Source: Gramella sp. AN32 (GTDB lineage Bacteria; Bacteroidota; Bacteroidia; Flavobacteriales; Flavobacteriaceae). Taken from it: DNA of 64,000 nt. Location: assembly GCF_023718305.1 (NCBI RefSeq), contig NZ_QEYO01000010.1, positions 93,921 to 157,920 of the forward strand, written 5' to 3'. A model generated the notes under the pieces. That model was not told where the DNA came from, did not search any database, and saw only the letters and a program-made list of their open reading frames with translations. A program made the position numbers and the translations under genes. This document shows positions 36,048-44,207 of this stretch, piece by piece. Positions within the stretch are counted from its first letter, which is position 1. The number at the start of each line of letters is the position of its first letter.

Positions 36048-36242
36048 TTAGTCAATAACTTCAACGTTAACAGCGTTAAGACCTTTCTTTCCCTGTTCTG
36101 TTTCAAATTGTACTCTGTCGTCTTCACGAATTTCATCAATTAGACCACTTGAGTGTACGAAGATGTCTTCGTTTGAATCATCAGCTTTAATAAAACCAAA
36201 TCCTTTGGTACTATTGAAAAACTTTACTTTACCTTCTTGCAT
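36048..36242 (-). CDS. Cold-shock protein, copy 4 (first of the array)
   Basis: Protein identical to copies 2 and 3. It is the promoter-proximal copy. The spacer after it (35942-36047) has the inverted repeat GATCAC-ACGACAA-GTGATC, which in the other two spacers is changed to a weaker GATCA/TGATC pair. The leader lacks the distal part seen in the other copies. No clear TAnnTTTG box was found. Confidence 0.93.
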   Translation of the reverse strand: MQEGKVKFFNSTKGFGFIKADDSNEDIFVHSSGLIDEIREDDRVQFETEQGKKGLNAVNVEVID

Positions 36243-36319
36243 TACTTTACTTATTAATTGTTACTATAATTTTGCCATGTTCGTTTCAAGATTGTATGGC
36301 TTCCAATCTATACTATATA

Positions 36320-37303
36320 CTAACCTGTTTTAAGGTTATCCATTCTCCCTAACTGCCGTAGCATTTTAAAATGTTCGCCAACTGCAGATAGGAAACTGTG
36401 TTTATTATGATATGGCAAACCATACTCTTTAGCGGTTTGCGCAACTATATGTGAAATCTTTCGATAATGCACATGACAGATATTTGGTAATAAATGATGT
36501 TCAATTTGATAATTGAGCCCTCCAATAAACCAGCTAAAAAGTCGGCTTTTTGGAGAAAAATTACTTGTGGTCATCAATTGATGTGATGCCCAGTCACCTT
36601 CCACTATCCCATTATGATCTGGTAAAGGATACTCCGTCGTAGGCACTATATGAGCCAGTTGAAAAACCGTGGTGATCATTAAGCCCGTTATAAAATGCAT
36701 GGATATAAAAGCCAGGATTACGATCCAGGCTGCCAATGGCACCATGATTATAGGAAGTACCAATACAAAGGTAAAAGAAACAATCTTCCAAATAATGGCT
36801 TTGATCAATTGTGAATTAAAACCTTTCTCCCCCTTAAAAAATCCAAGTTTTCTATATCTGGCCATTCTTACAAAATCTTTTACGGTTACCCACGAAACTG
36901 TAGATAGGCCATAAAAGAACCAGGAATAAATATGCTGAAATTTATGAACCTTATATCGCTTTGTGTGCGGTGTAAACCTCAAGAAAAAGGGAGGATTAAT
37001 ATCATCATCAGCTTCCTCAATATTAGTAAACGTATGATGTAAAACATTATGTTGAATCTTCCATACACTTGCGTTAGCACCAATTAAATTCAGCGAATAC
37101 CCAAGATATTGATTGATCTTCTGATTTTTAGAATAAGAATTATGAATGGCATCGTGCATGATGCCCATTCCAATCCCTGCCATCCCAAAACCACTAATGA
37201 TATATAAAGTAAACAATAAGCCTACGCTTGCAACGATACCCGTATTGATAATAACCAAAGGCACTATGAATACACATAACATTAAAACCGTTTTAATAAC
37301 CAT
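36320..37303 (-). CDS. Acyl-CoA/fatty-acid desaturase; true N-terminus uncertain
   Basis: From the ATG at 37303 the protein is 327 residues with the three histidine clusters of the membrane desaturases: HDAIHNSY, HNVLHHTF and QIEHHLLPNICHVHY. It introduces double bonds into acyl chains and would help cold adaptation, fitting the csp neighbours. The frame stays open upstream to 37435, and that part encodes a family-like N-terminus (NNPKFAQKRASDFSKTLRSR and on to NNISKHANSSM). No ATG, GTG or TTG lies in this extension after the TAA at 37438-37436. Either the original start codon is mutated, a rare codon is used, or the shorter form is made. Confidence 0.85.
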   Translation of the reverse strand: MVIKTVLMLCVFIVPLVIINTGIVASVGLLFTLYIISGFGMAGIGMGIMHDAIHNSYSKNQKINQYLGYSLNLIGANASVWKIQHNVLHHTFTNIEEADDDINPPFFLRFTPHTKRYKVHKFQHIYSWFFYGLSTVSWVTVKDFVRMARYRKLGFFKGEKGFNSQLIKAIIWKIVSFTFVLVLPIIMVPLAAWIVILAFISMHFITGLMITTVFQLAHIVPTTEYPLPDHNGIVEGDWASHQLMTTSNFSPKSRLFSWFIGGLNYQIEHHLLPNICHVHYRKISHIVAQTAKEYGLPYHNKHSFLSAVGEHFKMLRQLGRMDNLKTG

Positions 37304-37591
37304 GCTGGAATTAGCATGCTTACTAATATTGTTCGTCTTAAAATAGGAGTTTACTCTGGATCTAAGAGTTTTGGAAAAATCAGACGCTCGTTTCTGAGCA
37401 AATTTTGGATTATTGATACTGGTAACTTTTACTTTTTACTAAATTGAATACTTAGAGAACTAACTTAATTAATAGAAATAATTATTTAAGTGAAGACATC
37501 TGTACTATTCTAATGCTGCAAATCTAATTCATTTAATTGGTTAACTTCCCAATTATCTCATAAATTATATTGCTTAATTTTCTGATTATTA

Positions 37592-38053
37592 CTATTCTAT
37601 CACTTTAACACGAACTGCATTCAGTCCTTTCATCCCCTGTTCCAGTTCAAAACTCACCTTATCATTTTCATCAATCTCATCGATAAGTCCGCTAACGTGA
37701 ACAAAGTATTTCTCTTGGGTAAGACTTCCAATAATGAAGCCAAAACCTTTAGAATGATCAAAGAAAGATACTTTTCCTTCAGTATCGGTGATAATTTCCT
37801 CCTCATCCCGATCCTCTTTCTTGGGAATTGCGATCTCGATATCTTCGATTTCTATTTCTACTTTTTGAGATGGGTCTGGCGGAGTGTCAGTTAAATTTCC
37901 ATCTGCATCTACATACACGAGCATGTCTTCAAAAGATCCACCTTTATTGGAGTTTTCTTTTCGTTCAACACGTTTCGCCTCTTTTTCTTTACGTTTCTTA
38001 AGCTTCTTCTTTTCTTTTTCGCGTTTGTTTTGGGTTTGTCCGGATCTTGCCAT
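37592..38053 (-). CDS. Cold-shock-domain protein with basic N-terminal extension
   Basis: The 153-residue protein has a Lys/Arg-rich N-terminus (RREKEKKKLKKRKEKEAKRV-type, residues 9-36), an acidic linker (about 65-88) and a C-terminal cold-shock domain (90-153) with KGFGFI and KYFVHVSGL. It probably binds RNA, with the basic tail adding affinity or ribosome contact. It is upstream of the desaturase in the same direction, with 288 bases between that hold the unstarted extension of the desaturase. Confidence 0.87.
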   Translation of the reverse strand: MARSGQTQNKREKEKKKLKKRKEKEAKRVERKENSNKGGSFEDMLVYVDADGNLTDTPPDPSQKVEIEIEDIEIAIPKKEDRDEEEIITDTEGKVSFFDHSKGFGFIIGSLTQEKYFVHVSGLIDEIDENDKVSFELEQGMKGLNAVRVKVIE

Positions 38054-38271
38054 TCACTATAAATTAATTACTAATCGTTTTTAAATTCTAATGCTTTGCA
38101 CCACCAAACGAATACCAAAAATTTAATGTGTAAAATTATCTTTTGAAGGAATTATTCAGAGAGAGCAATGGCCTATATGACCTGCACCAAAATTTTTACA
38201 AAGATAGTTTAAGGAATCCGATAATAAAAACTGGAATTCTTCTGGTTTAGTTAAATTAATTCCGAAAAGTC

Positions 38272-39138
38272 TTAATTCTTATCATTCAGGAATTTAAATA
38301 CCGCCGTAAAGTCAAGATCTGCCATATTTTTATGTTTGGCAAGTCCATAAACTTCCTTTGCTGCGCTGGTTAATGGTGTTGGAATGCCTAATTCGTATCC
38401 GGTTTCAGTAAACAAATGAAGATCTTTCTGCAAATGTTTGAGGGGAAAATTTGGTTCATAATCATTATTGTCAATCCTGCTTCTATAAATATTGATTATG
38501 GGCGCGGTTACCGGTGTTTTTAACAGAACATCCATGCACGTCTTTTTATCCAGGCCCATAGCCATTCCCAGGTTCACACTTTCAGAAAAGGCCAAAATAC
38601 TTTGACCTAATAATTGGTTGATCATAATTTTCATGGCAGAACCTTTCCCCGCCGCGCCCATATGAACAGCGTCTTTGCCCATTTTATCAAATAACGACCT
38701 TACGCTATCTAAATCTTTCTTCTCCCCTCCTACCAGGAATAACAATTCAGCCTCAGCCGCAGGTTGTTTTGACCCGGAAACAGGAGCATCCATAAATCTA
38801 ATATTATTCTCTTTCGCGATACTTGCCATTCTTTCGCTGAAAGAAGGATTTACAGTACTTGAATCTATCCATAAACTATTTTCATTCATGGCATTTAAAA
38901 AACCCTTTGGCCCGCAGGCTAGTTCTTCAACTGCGCCCGGGTTTTCTAACATGGTAAATAAAACATCCACATTTTTTCCTGCTTCAAATGGCGATCCAGC
39001 CCAGGTGGCACCATTTTCCAGAAGTCTATCTGCCTTGCTTTTTGTCCTGTTATATACTTTTAACTGATAGCCACCTTTCTGAAGATTTTCCGCCATACGG
39101 CTTCCCATAATTCCTAAACCTATAAATCCAATTTTCAT
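38272..39138 (-). CDS. 3-hydroxyisobutyrate-dehydrogenase-family reductase
   Basis: The ATG at 39138 gives 288 residues with MKIGFIGLGIMGSRMAENL, the Rossmann motif at the N-terminus. DAPVSGSKQPAAEAELLFLVGG is the substrate-binding signature and the catalytic lysine lies in GKGSAMKIMINQLLG. Related enzymes act on 3-hydroxyisobutyrate, tartronate semialdehyde, glyoxylate or succinic semialdehyde. The exact substrate is not evident. It is monocistronic. Confidence 0.87.
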   Translation of the reverse strand: MKIGFIGLGIMGSRMAENLQKGGYQLKVYNRTKSKADRLLENGATWAGSPFEAGKNVDVLFTMLENPGAVEELACGPKGFLNAMNENSLWIDSSTVNPSFSERMASIAKENNIRFMDAPVSGSKQPAAEAELLFLVGGEKKDLDSVRSLFDKMGKDAVHMGAAGKGSAMKIMINQLLGQSILAFSESVNLGMAMGLDKKTCMDVLLKTPVTAPIINIYRSRIDNNDYEPNFPLKHLQKDLHLFTETGYELGIPTPLTSAAKEVYGLAKHKNMADLDFTAVFKFLNDKN

Positions 39139-39236
39139 AAAACGTTTTTTCAAATTTAGGCGTAAGATATGTACACTGCAAGTTTGCAGATAACCTAATT
39201 GAGGAGTGAGTAGCTATAAAATTTAATCTTTAATAT

Positions 39237-39450
39237 AAAATTTCTTAAACCAACTATCCCCGAAGCAAAGCGTAGGGGTACCAGCCTGCCGGCTGGCAGG
39301 TTTTACTGGTTTTATTTTGGCCTCTGGGCTAAAACCGAAATTTTATATTTCCCCTCACCCAGAACTGCGAAAAAGCAGTTCCGACCTCTCCCGAGGGAGA
39401 GGTGAAGAGGAAACCCCGACGCAAAAGCATCGGGGAATTATTTAGATTAA
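39237..39450 (+). repeat. Modular intergenic repeat, long copy B
   Basis: Begins AAAATTTCTTAAACCAACTA and ends GCATCGGGGAATTATTTAGA. Modules in order: CCAGCCTGCCGGCTGGCAGG palindrome, TTTTGGCCTCTGGGCTAAAA, CAGAACTGC/GCAGTTC hairpin, CTCTCC-CGA-GGGAGAG hairpin and CCCCGACGC-AAAA-GCATCGGGG hairpin. It shares long stretches with copies A and C. Confidence 0.82.
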
Positions 39451-39471
39451 AAAACCAGGTAGAACCTGGTT
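39448..39471 (-). terminator. Terminator of the dodecin gene
   Basis: Perfect 8-base stem AACCAGGT/ACCTGGTT (39453-39460 and 39464-39471), 3-base loop, and a run of T on the minus strand. It begins 8 bases after the dodecin stop and abuts repeat copy B. Confidence 0.8.
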
Positions 39472-39478
39472 TCGTGAT

Positions 39479-39682
39479 TTATGCATTTATTTCGAAAGAA
39501 ATCTTTGCATTTACTGCATAAGAGGTAATTTCATTGTTTTCTACTCTGGCTTTCATTTCCTTAATATAAACAGACTTGATATTCTTTACTGTTTTCGCAG
39601 CTTCTTTAACTGCATTTTTAGTAGCTTCCTCGAAACTCTTAGGAGATGTTGCAAGTACTTCAATAATTTTTACAATAGACAT
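39479..39682 (-). CDS. Dodecin-family flavin-binding protein
   Basis: The 67-residue protein is a dodecin: it has KIIEVLATSPKSFEEATKNAV, KNIKSVYIKEMKARVENNEI and a final strand AKISFEINA. Dodecins assemble as 12-mers that store and protect flavins (some bind CoA). The usual flavin-stacking tryptophan at about position 36 is not present: the segment reads SVYIKEM, so the ligand may differ or be held by Tyr. It has its own terminator. Confidence 0.85.
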   Translation of the reverse strand: MSIVKIIEVLATSPKSFEEATKNAVKEAAKTVKNIKSVYIKEMKARVENNEITSYAVNAKISFEINA

Positions 39683-39766
39683 AATCTGAAATTTTAATTT
39701 ATAAACCTCAAATTACAAGAACTGTAGGTTTTACTCGAATGATTAACAAAAGATTAGACTGTAAAT

Positions 39767-40378
39767 TTAATTTTTTACTACGATCAATTCAGCTTTTGCG
39801 CCGGTAAGAAGGTTCCATTCCTTTTTGGCCAGTTGTTCGCCTTTATCACTTAAAACCCGAAGTTCAGCAGTGTTAGGGCCTGAAGTTCCCTGATTTAATG
39901 CCACAAATTGGATACTGTTAAAACCATCCTGAAGCGTAACAAGGATAGGTCTAAAACCTGCACTGAGGCTAATCGATTTTTCAACTAAAACACCATTCAC
40001 GAAAACCTGGATCCGGTCTCCATCTACATACTCATGATCCCGGCAATATACTTCCACAAATTTTCCTTCAGTAACCACATTTCCCAAACTCTGGTCTTTT
40101 CTGAACTCTTCCCGCGCTTCCTTGTCTTTGGTCCATTTTTCTTTGATCACATCACCGGCCGTCATTAATCCATTCGGATTTTCCCGAAGATCGATCGTTT
40201 TGGGCTTCTCTTTTAAAAAGCGACTTTCTTTAGTGTTCTCTTCCGCTCTAATCGGGAAACCGGTTTTATTGGTTTCTTCAGCCTTAATAATACGTCCCGT
40301 ATTAGTAGTGCGTGGAATTTCCTGTGCAAAGACACCAACAGTAAAGCCTAAAAAGAGAAGAAATAAATAATTTTTCAT
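39767..40378 (-). CDS. Secreted hypothetical protein
   Basis: The ATG at 40378 gives 203 residues with a signal peptide (MKNYLFLLFLGFTVGVFAQE). The C-terminal half looks like a beta-sandwich (VEVYCRDHEYVDGDRIQVFV, GFRPILVTLQDGFNSIQFVA, TAELRVLSDKG). This is a conserved-looking flavobacterial exported protein of unknown role. It is monocistronic. Confidence 0.7.
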   Translation of the reverse strand: MKNYLFLLFLGFTVGVFAQEIPRTTNTGRIIKAEETNKTGFPIRAEENTKESRFLKEKPKTIDLRENPNGLMTAGDVIKEKWTKDKEAREEFRKDQSLGNVVTEGKFVEVYCRDHEYVDGDRIQVFVNGVLVEKSISLSAGFRPILVTLQDGFNSIQFVALNQGTSGPNTAELRVLSDKGEQLAKKEWNLLTGAKAELIVVKN

Positions 40379-40527
40379 GATGCTTAATTTCATTTCTAGA
40401 CAATCAAATACTTAGCCAAAGAAATACAATGATATTATATGACAAATTTAAGCTATAAAAATTAATTGAATGATTCCTCTTTATGAACGGAATATTAGAA
40501 GATATTTATCTTTTTTTCAGCTTATTT

Positions 40528-40585
40528 TAATCTAAATAATTCCCCGACGGCTTGTCTCGGGAAATAGTCGACTTCAAAGAAAATT
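40528..40585 (-). repeat. Modular intergenic repeat, short copy E
   Basis: On the plus strand it begins TAATCTAAATAATTCCCCGA and ends TCGACTTCAAAGAAAATTTT. As in copy D, only the two ends of the long element are kept, with a hairpin TTCCCCGA/TCGGGAA. It ends against the stop codon of the VOC gene. Confidence 0.68.
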
Positions 40586-40960
40586 TTATTTCTTTTCTAT
40601 GATGGAAAGAATATTCCCTGCAGGATCTTTAAACCACGCAATGTTCGGACCTTTTTCAGACCGGCTGATTCCTTTATGATCCGTTTTAATTTCGCCTTTA
40701 TATTGTTCAAAGAATAAGCCTTTATCAATTAGGCTATCTACTGTAGCCTCAATATTTTCAACTAAGAAATTGAGCACTGTAAATGTCGCCGGATGATGAT
40801 CTGGTTTTGGGTAAATAATGAAATGTTGTTCCCCTACTGATAAATCTAAAATCCCCATTGAATTTAATTCACATTTCAGATTCAACGTATCACGATAAAA
40901 TTTTCTCGCTTCCTGAATATCATTGGTAGAAAAACTACCAAATGCCTCCCCTATTTTCAT
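40586..40960 (-). CDS. VOC-family (glyoxalase/bleomycin resistance-like) protein
   Basis: The 124-residue protein is a single pair of beta-alpha-beta-beta-beta modules: FGSFSTNDIQEARKFYRDTLNLKCE and NIAWFKDPAGNILSIIEKK. Metal-binding residues are not certain. Such proteins may be dioxygenases, thiol transferases or binding proteins. It is monocistronic. Confidence 0.82.
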   Translation of the reverse strand: MKIGEAFGSFSTNDIQEARKFYRDTLNLKCELNSMGILDLSVGEQHFIIYPKPDHHPATFTVLNFLVENIEATVDSLIDKGLFFEQYKGEIKTDHKGISRSEKGPNIAWFKDPAGNILSIIEKK

Positions 40961-41089
40961 ATCCTTCTCATTTTAAGTTTAATACTATTAAATTTAGAAA
41001 ATTTACTTGAACCTCATTTAGTAAATAGTATAATATTCCCTAAAGATGCGCTAATAATATTGGCTATATTTATCTTCTAACTTCCAATA

Positions 41090-41749
41090 ATGAAAGTGCA
41101 CCATCTAATTAAAGAAAACTCTATAGCTTCCAAATTTGTATCTCAACTTCGGGATATTGATATCCAGAAGGATAGGTTAAGGTTTAGAAAGAATATGGAA
41201 AGGCTGGGTGAAATTCTAGCCTATGAAATGAGCAAGCACCTGGATTTTGAAAATAAAATAATAGAAACTCCCTTAGGTAAAGCCAAACATTTTCTACCGA
41301 AGGACGAAATTGTTATTTGTTCTATATTAAGGGCTGGTCTTACCCTGCACCAGGGGATTTTAAATTATTTTGATGATGCCGATAACTCCTTTATATCAGC
41401 CTACAGGCATCATCCTGAAAATGACGAAAATTTTGAGATCCTTGTTGAATATCTGGCTTCGCCCAGTTTAGAAGGTAAAACTTTAATTTTAGCCGATCCT
41501 ATGCTGGCTACAGGAAGTTCTTTTATAAATGTGCTAAAGGCATTGAAAACTATGGGCGTCCCAGCTAAAATTTATGTGCTCTCCGTCATAGGTTCTCGCA
41601 AGGGAATTGAAAATTTAGAAAAAGTATTTCCAGAAAATTCAGAATTGTGGATAGCCAGTATAGATGAAGATTTGGATTCCCGGGGGTATATTGTTCCGGG
41701 ACTTGGCGACGCCGGTGATCTATGCTTTGGAAGTAAATTGCAACAATAA
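41090..41749 (+). CDS. upp: Uracil phosphoribosyltransferase
   Basis: The 219-residue protein carries the PRPP loop LILADPMLATGSS (about 140-152) and the uracil-binding C-terminal motif YIVPGLGDAGDLCFG. It salvages uracil to UMP. The N-terminal SILRAGL segment at 85-91 is also typical. The 3' end is 0-2 bases from repeat copy C. Confidence 0.92.
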   Translation: MKVHHLIKENSIASKFVSQLRDIDIQKDRLRFRKNMERLGEILAYEMSKHLDFENKIIETPLGKAKHFLPKDEIVICSILRAGLTLHQGILNYFDDADNSFISAYRHHPENDENFEILVEYLASPSLEGKTLILADPMLATGSSFINVLKALKTMGVPAKIYVLSVIGSRKGIENLEKVFPENSELWIASIDEDLDSRGYIVPGLGDAGDLCFGSKLQQ

Positions 41750-41919
41750 AAATTTCTTAAAACCGAAATTTTATATTTCCCCTCACCCAGTCCCGAAAGC
41801 TTTCGGGAGCAAAAAAGCAGTTCCGACCTTTGCATTCCTCTCGCTTCACTCGTCGGATGCATGAGGAGAGGTAAAGAGGAAACCCCGATGCAAAAGCATC
41901 GGGGAATTATTTAGATTAA
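41748..41919 (+). repeat. Modular intergenic repeat, long copy C
   Basis: Starts AAAATTTCTTAAAACCGAAA, lacks the first GC-rich module of A and B, but has an extra GTCCCGAAAGCTTTCGGGA palindrome and a final hairpin CCCCGATGC-AAAA-GCATCGGGG followed by AATTATTTAGATTAAAAA. The right end overlaps the tamL stop codon (41916-41918). It lies between the convergent upp and tamL genes. Confidence 0.82.
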
Positions 41920-44207
41920 AAAGGATAACCAATCCCGAAGTTGAAAATAGGTTTGGCAAGGTCCCATACCCATCTATTCCCTTCAGCTTTGGAAGGATCA
42001 TGAAATGGAGCAGCAAGATCGAATCGCAGCACAAAATTCTGAATATCTACACGAACACCAAAACCACCTCCTATTCCCAGTTCATTTATAAAGCTGGAAG
42101 TGAACTTCCCTCCTTCAAGGCCGTCTATTTCTTTGGAATTCCAAACGTTTCCTGCATCTGCAAAAAAAGCTCCAAATACATAGGGTAAAAATAAAGGAAA
42201 ACGATATTCTGCATTTGCTTCCAGACGAATATTTCCATTTTGATCTACAAACTTAAGAAGTTGGGTATCATCTGTAGGCGGGTTCACAGTCGCGGCATTG
42301 GGATCATAAGTTCCGGGCCCAAGTGACCTGATAGAAAATGCCCGTACACTGTATGGTCCCCCGGCATAATACAATTTACTGAATGGCATTACATCTGAAT
42401 TTCCATAGGGAATACCATAACCCGCAAATAATCGGGTCGCAATAGTTTGCTTATTATCCAGCCTAAAATGATATCTAAAATCGGCGTCTAGTTTAGCAAA
42501 TTGAGCATATTCCAAACCAAAAATTTCCTTCTTACCGGTATCTCCTTCTTTTCCCAATAAACTGATAGTATTACCTGCAATGTCAAAATTTGAATTCAGA
42601 AAAAACACGCTTTGTTTCTTGAGATCTACCATTCCATTATAAATAAAGGAATAGGTAAGGCCGGCGATAAATTCCTGATCGAACGTACTTCGTAGAAAGG
42701 GATTTACATCAAGAATATCCTGAAAAGTTTTAGAAACATTTCCAAGCCGAACAAAATTCAGGCTGATGGGATTTATTTCATGTGATACATATTTGTTCGC
42801 ATTCCAGTAATAACCATAACTGGCTTTAGCCGAGGTAAGGGTGAATAATTGGGTCCTGCTTAAATAATCTGCTCCCAGAGTAATTTTCGTGCGGGGGATG
42901 GAATATTCAAAAAAGTTACTGTTAATTTCGATAGGAAAAACCAGCCTTGGAATAATAAGGTCATTCGTTAAACCTAAATGGATACTGCTCAAAGAATTTC
43001 CGCCGGCAGCCTGGAATTCATAACCAACGTCTGCGGTGGTATGAAAACTTTCGCCACCTTTAAAAAGGTTTCGGTTGGAAAAAGTGACACCTAAATTGGG
43101 TCCGGCAAAACTATTCGATTTTGTGATGGCCTGCAATTCGGCTCTAATTGCCCTTTTCTTCAGCGGGGATAAATATATATTAGCCTGAAGCAGCCCGTGG
43201 TTATCTGCAGCTACCGTATCAATTTCTTCATATTGAATATTTACATATTTATAAGCACCAATTGAACCTAACCTGCGACTTGTATTTCGGGAAATCTCTG
43301 GATCATAAAAATCTCCCGCTTCAATTAAAATGTAAGGGTCTAAACGCTTTGGGAGAAAGAATAATTCATCCTGAAAATAATTCTTGTTGTTCAACCTTTT
43401 ATAATTTTTGGTAATTGCTTCTTCATCTACATTATAATTAGCATAAACATTTACCGTGCTTATTTCATATGGAATTATAGATTTCTTAGGCACATCCTTT
43501 TTCAGCCTCAAAAAAAGATCAAAACGTTTGTTGTTGTATTGATTGGTATCTGATTCAAAAATTAAAAATCCCGGATTGAAATTGTAATAACCGCTTTTCT
43601 TTAAATCATAATCTATACGTTCCCTTTCGCCTTTTAGTCTGGGAAGATCAAAGCGCATATCTTTTTCCAGGACCGAATTTCCAAGATTTTTTTTAATTTC
43701 CTGATATACCAGCAGGGTATCTGTATCCAGCTGATAGGTCTCCATCAAATAAGGGTCGGGAACGGTTAAAGTATAGGAGGCGCTTGCCCTTTTATTTTTA
43801 TCATTATATTCTTCGTCTGATTGTACCCTGCTGTAAAAAAATCCTCTGTTTTCCAATCTATTAAGCAGAAGGTCTTCCGTATTTGTAAGGTCTACATCAG
43901 AAAAATAAACGGGTTCTTCACCCAGTTTTTTATTTAGAAATTTATTGATAAAACCAGGTTTTTCCTTTTGTGCTTTATAATGAAAATATAAGCCCGGCTG
44001 CATACCCAAAATTTTGGTATTGGGTTTTGGCCTTAAAACACTCTCCAGCTCAGTTTTCAATTCTGTTTTATCTTTTATTATAGTATCAGATTCTATACTA
44101 ATATCTGCACCGGTATATAAATATTCATCTTCCGGAATAAATTTTTCTACACTGCAGGAATGCAGTATAACTAAGAGGGATACAATTAAACCGAGCCTAA
44201 TTTTCAT
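41916..44207 (-). CDS. tamL: TamL: Omp85-family outer-membrane lipoprotein
   Basis: The ATG at 44207 gives 763 residues with a lipoprotein signal and lipobox LHSCS (Cys18). After POTRA-like domains (about 20-330) comes the 16-strand Omp85 barrel (about 370-763) ending FNFGIGYPF, with a final aromatic residue. The conserved barrel motif is seen as GGPYSVRAFSIRSLGPG. In Bacteroidetes the lipidated TamA variant is named TamL and works with TamB in moving lipids or proteins to the outer membrane. The start overlaps the tamB stop by 11 bases. Confidence 0.88.
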   Translation of the reverse strand: MKIRLGLIVSLLVILHSCSVEKFIPEDEYLYTGADISIESDTIIKDKTELKTELESVLRPKPNTKILGMQPGLYFHYKAQKEKPGFINKFLNKKLGEEPVYFSDVDLTNTEDLLLNRLENRGFFYSRVQSDEEYNDKNKRASASYTLTVPDPYLMETYQLDTDTLLVYQEIKKNLGNSVLEKDMRFDLPRLKGERERIDYDLKKSGYYNFNPGFLIFESDTNQYNNKRFDLFLRLKKDVPKKSIIPYEISTVNVYANYNVDEEAITKNYKRLNNKNYFQDELFFLPKRLDPYILIEAGDFYDPEISRNTSRRLGSIGAYKYVNIQYEEIDTVAADNHGLLQANIYLSPLKKRAIRAELQAITKSNSFAGPNLGVTFSNRNLFKGGESFHTTADVGYEFQAAGGNSLSSIHLGLTNDLIIPRLVFPIEINSNFFEYSIPRTKITLGADYLSRTQLFTLTSAKASYGYYWNANKYVSHEINPISLNFVRLGNVSKTFQDILDVNPFLRSTFDQEFIAGLTYSFIYNGMVDLKKQSVFFLNSNFDIAGNTISLLGKEGDTGKKEIFGLEYAQFAKLDADFRYHFRLDNKQTIATRLFAGYGIPYGNSDVMPFSKLYYAGGPYSVRAFSIRSLGPGTYDPNAATVNPPTDDTQLLKFVDQNGNIRLEANAEYRFPLFLPYVFGAFFADAGNVWNSKEIDGLEGGKFTSSFINELGIGGGFGVRVDIQNFVLRFDLAAPFHDPSKAEGNRWVWDLAKPIFNFGIGYPF

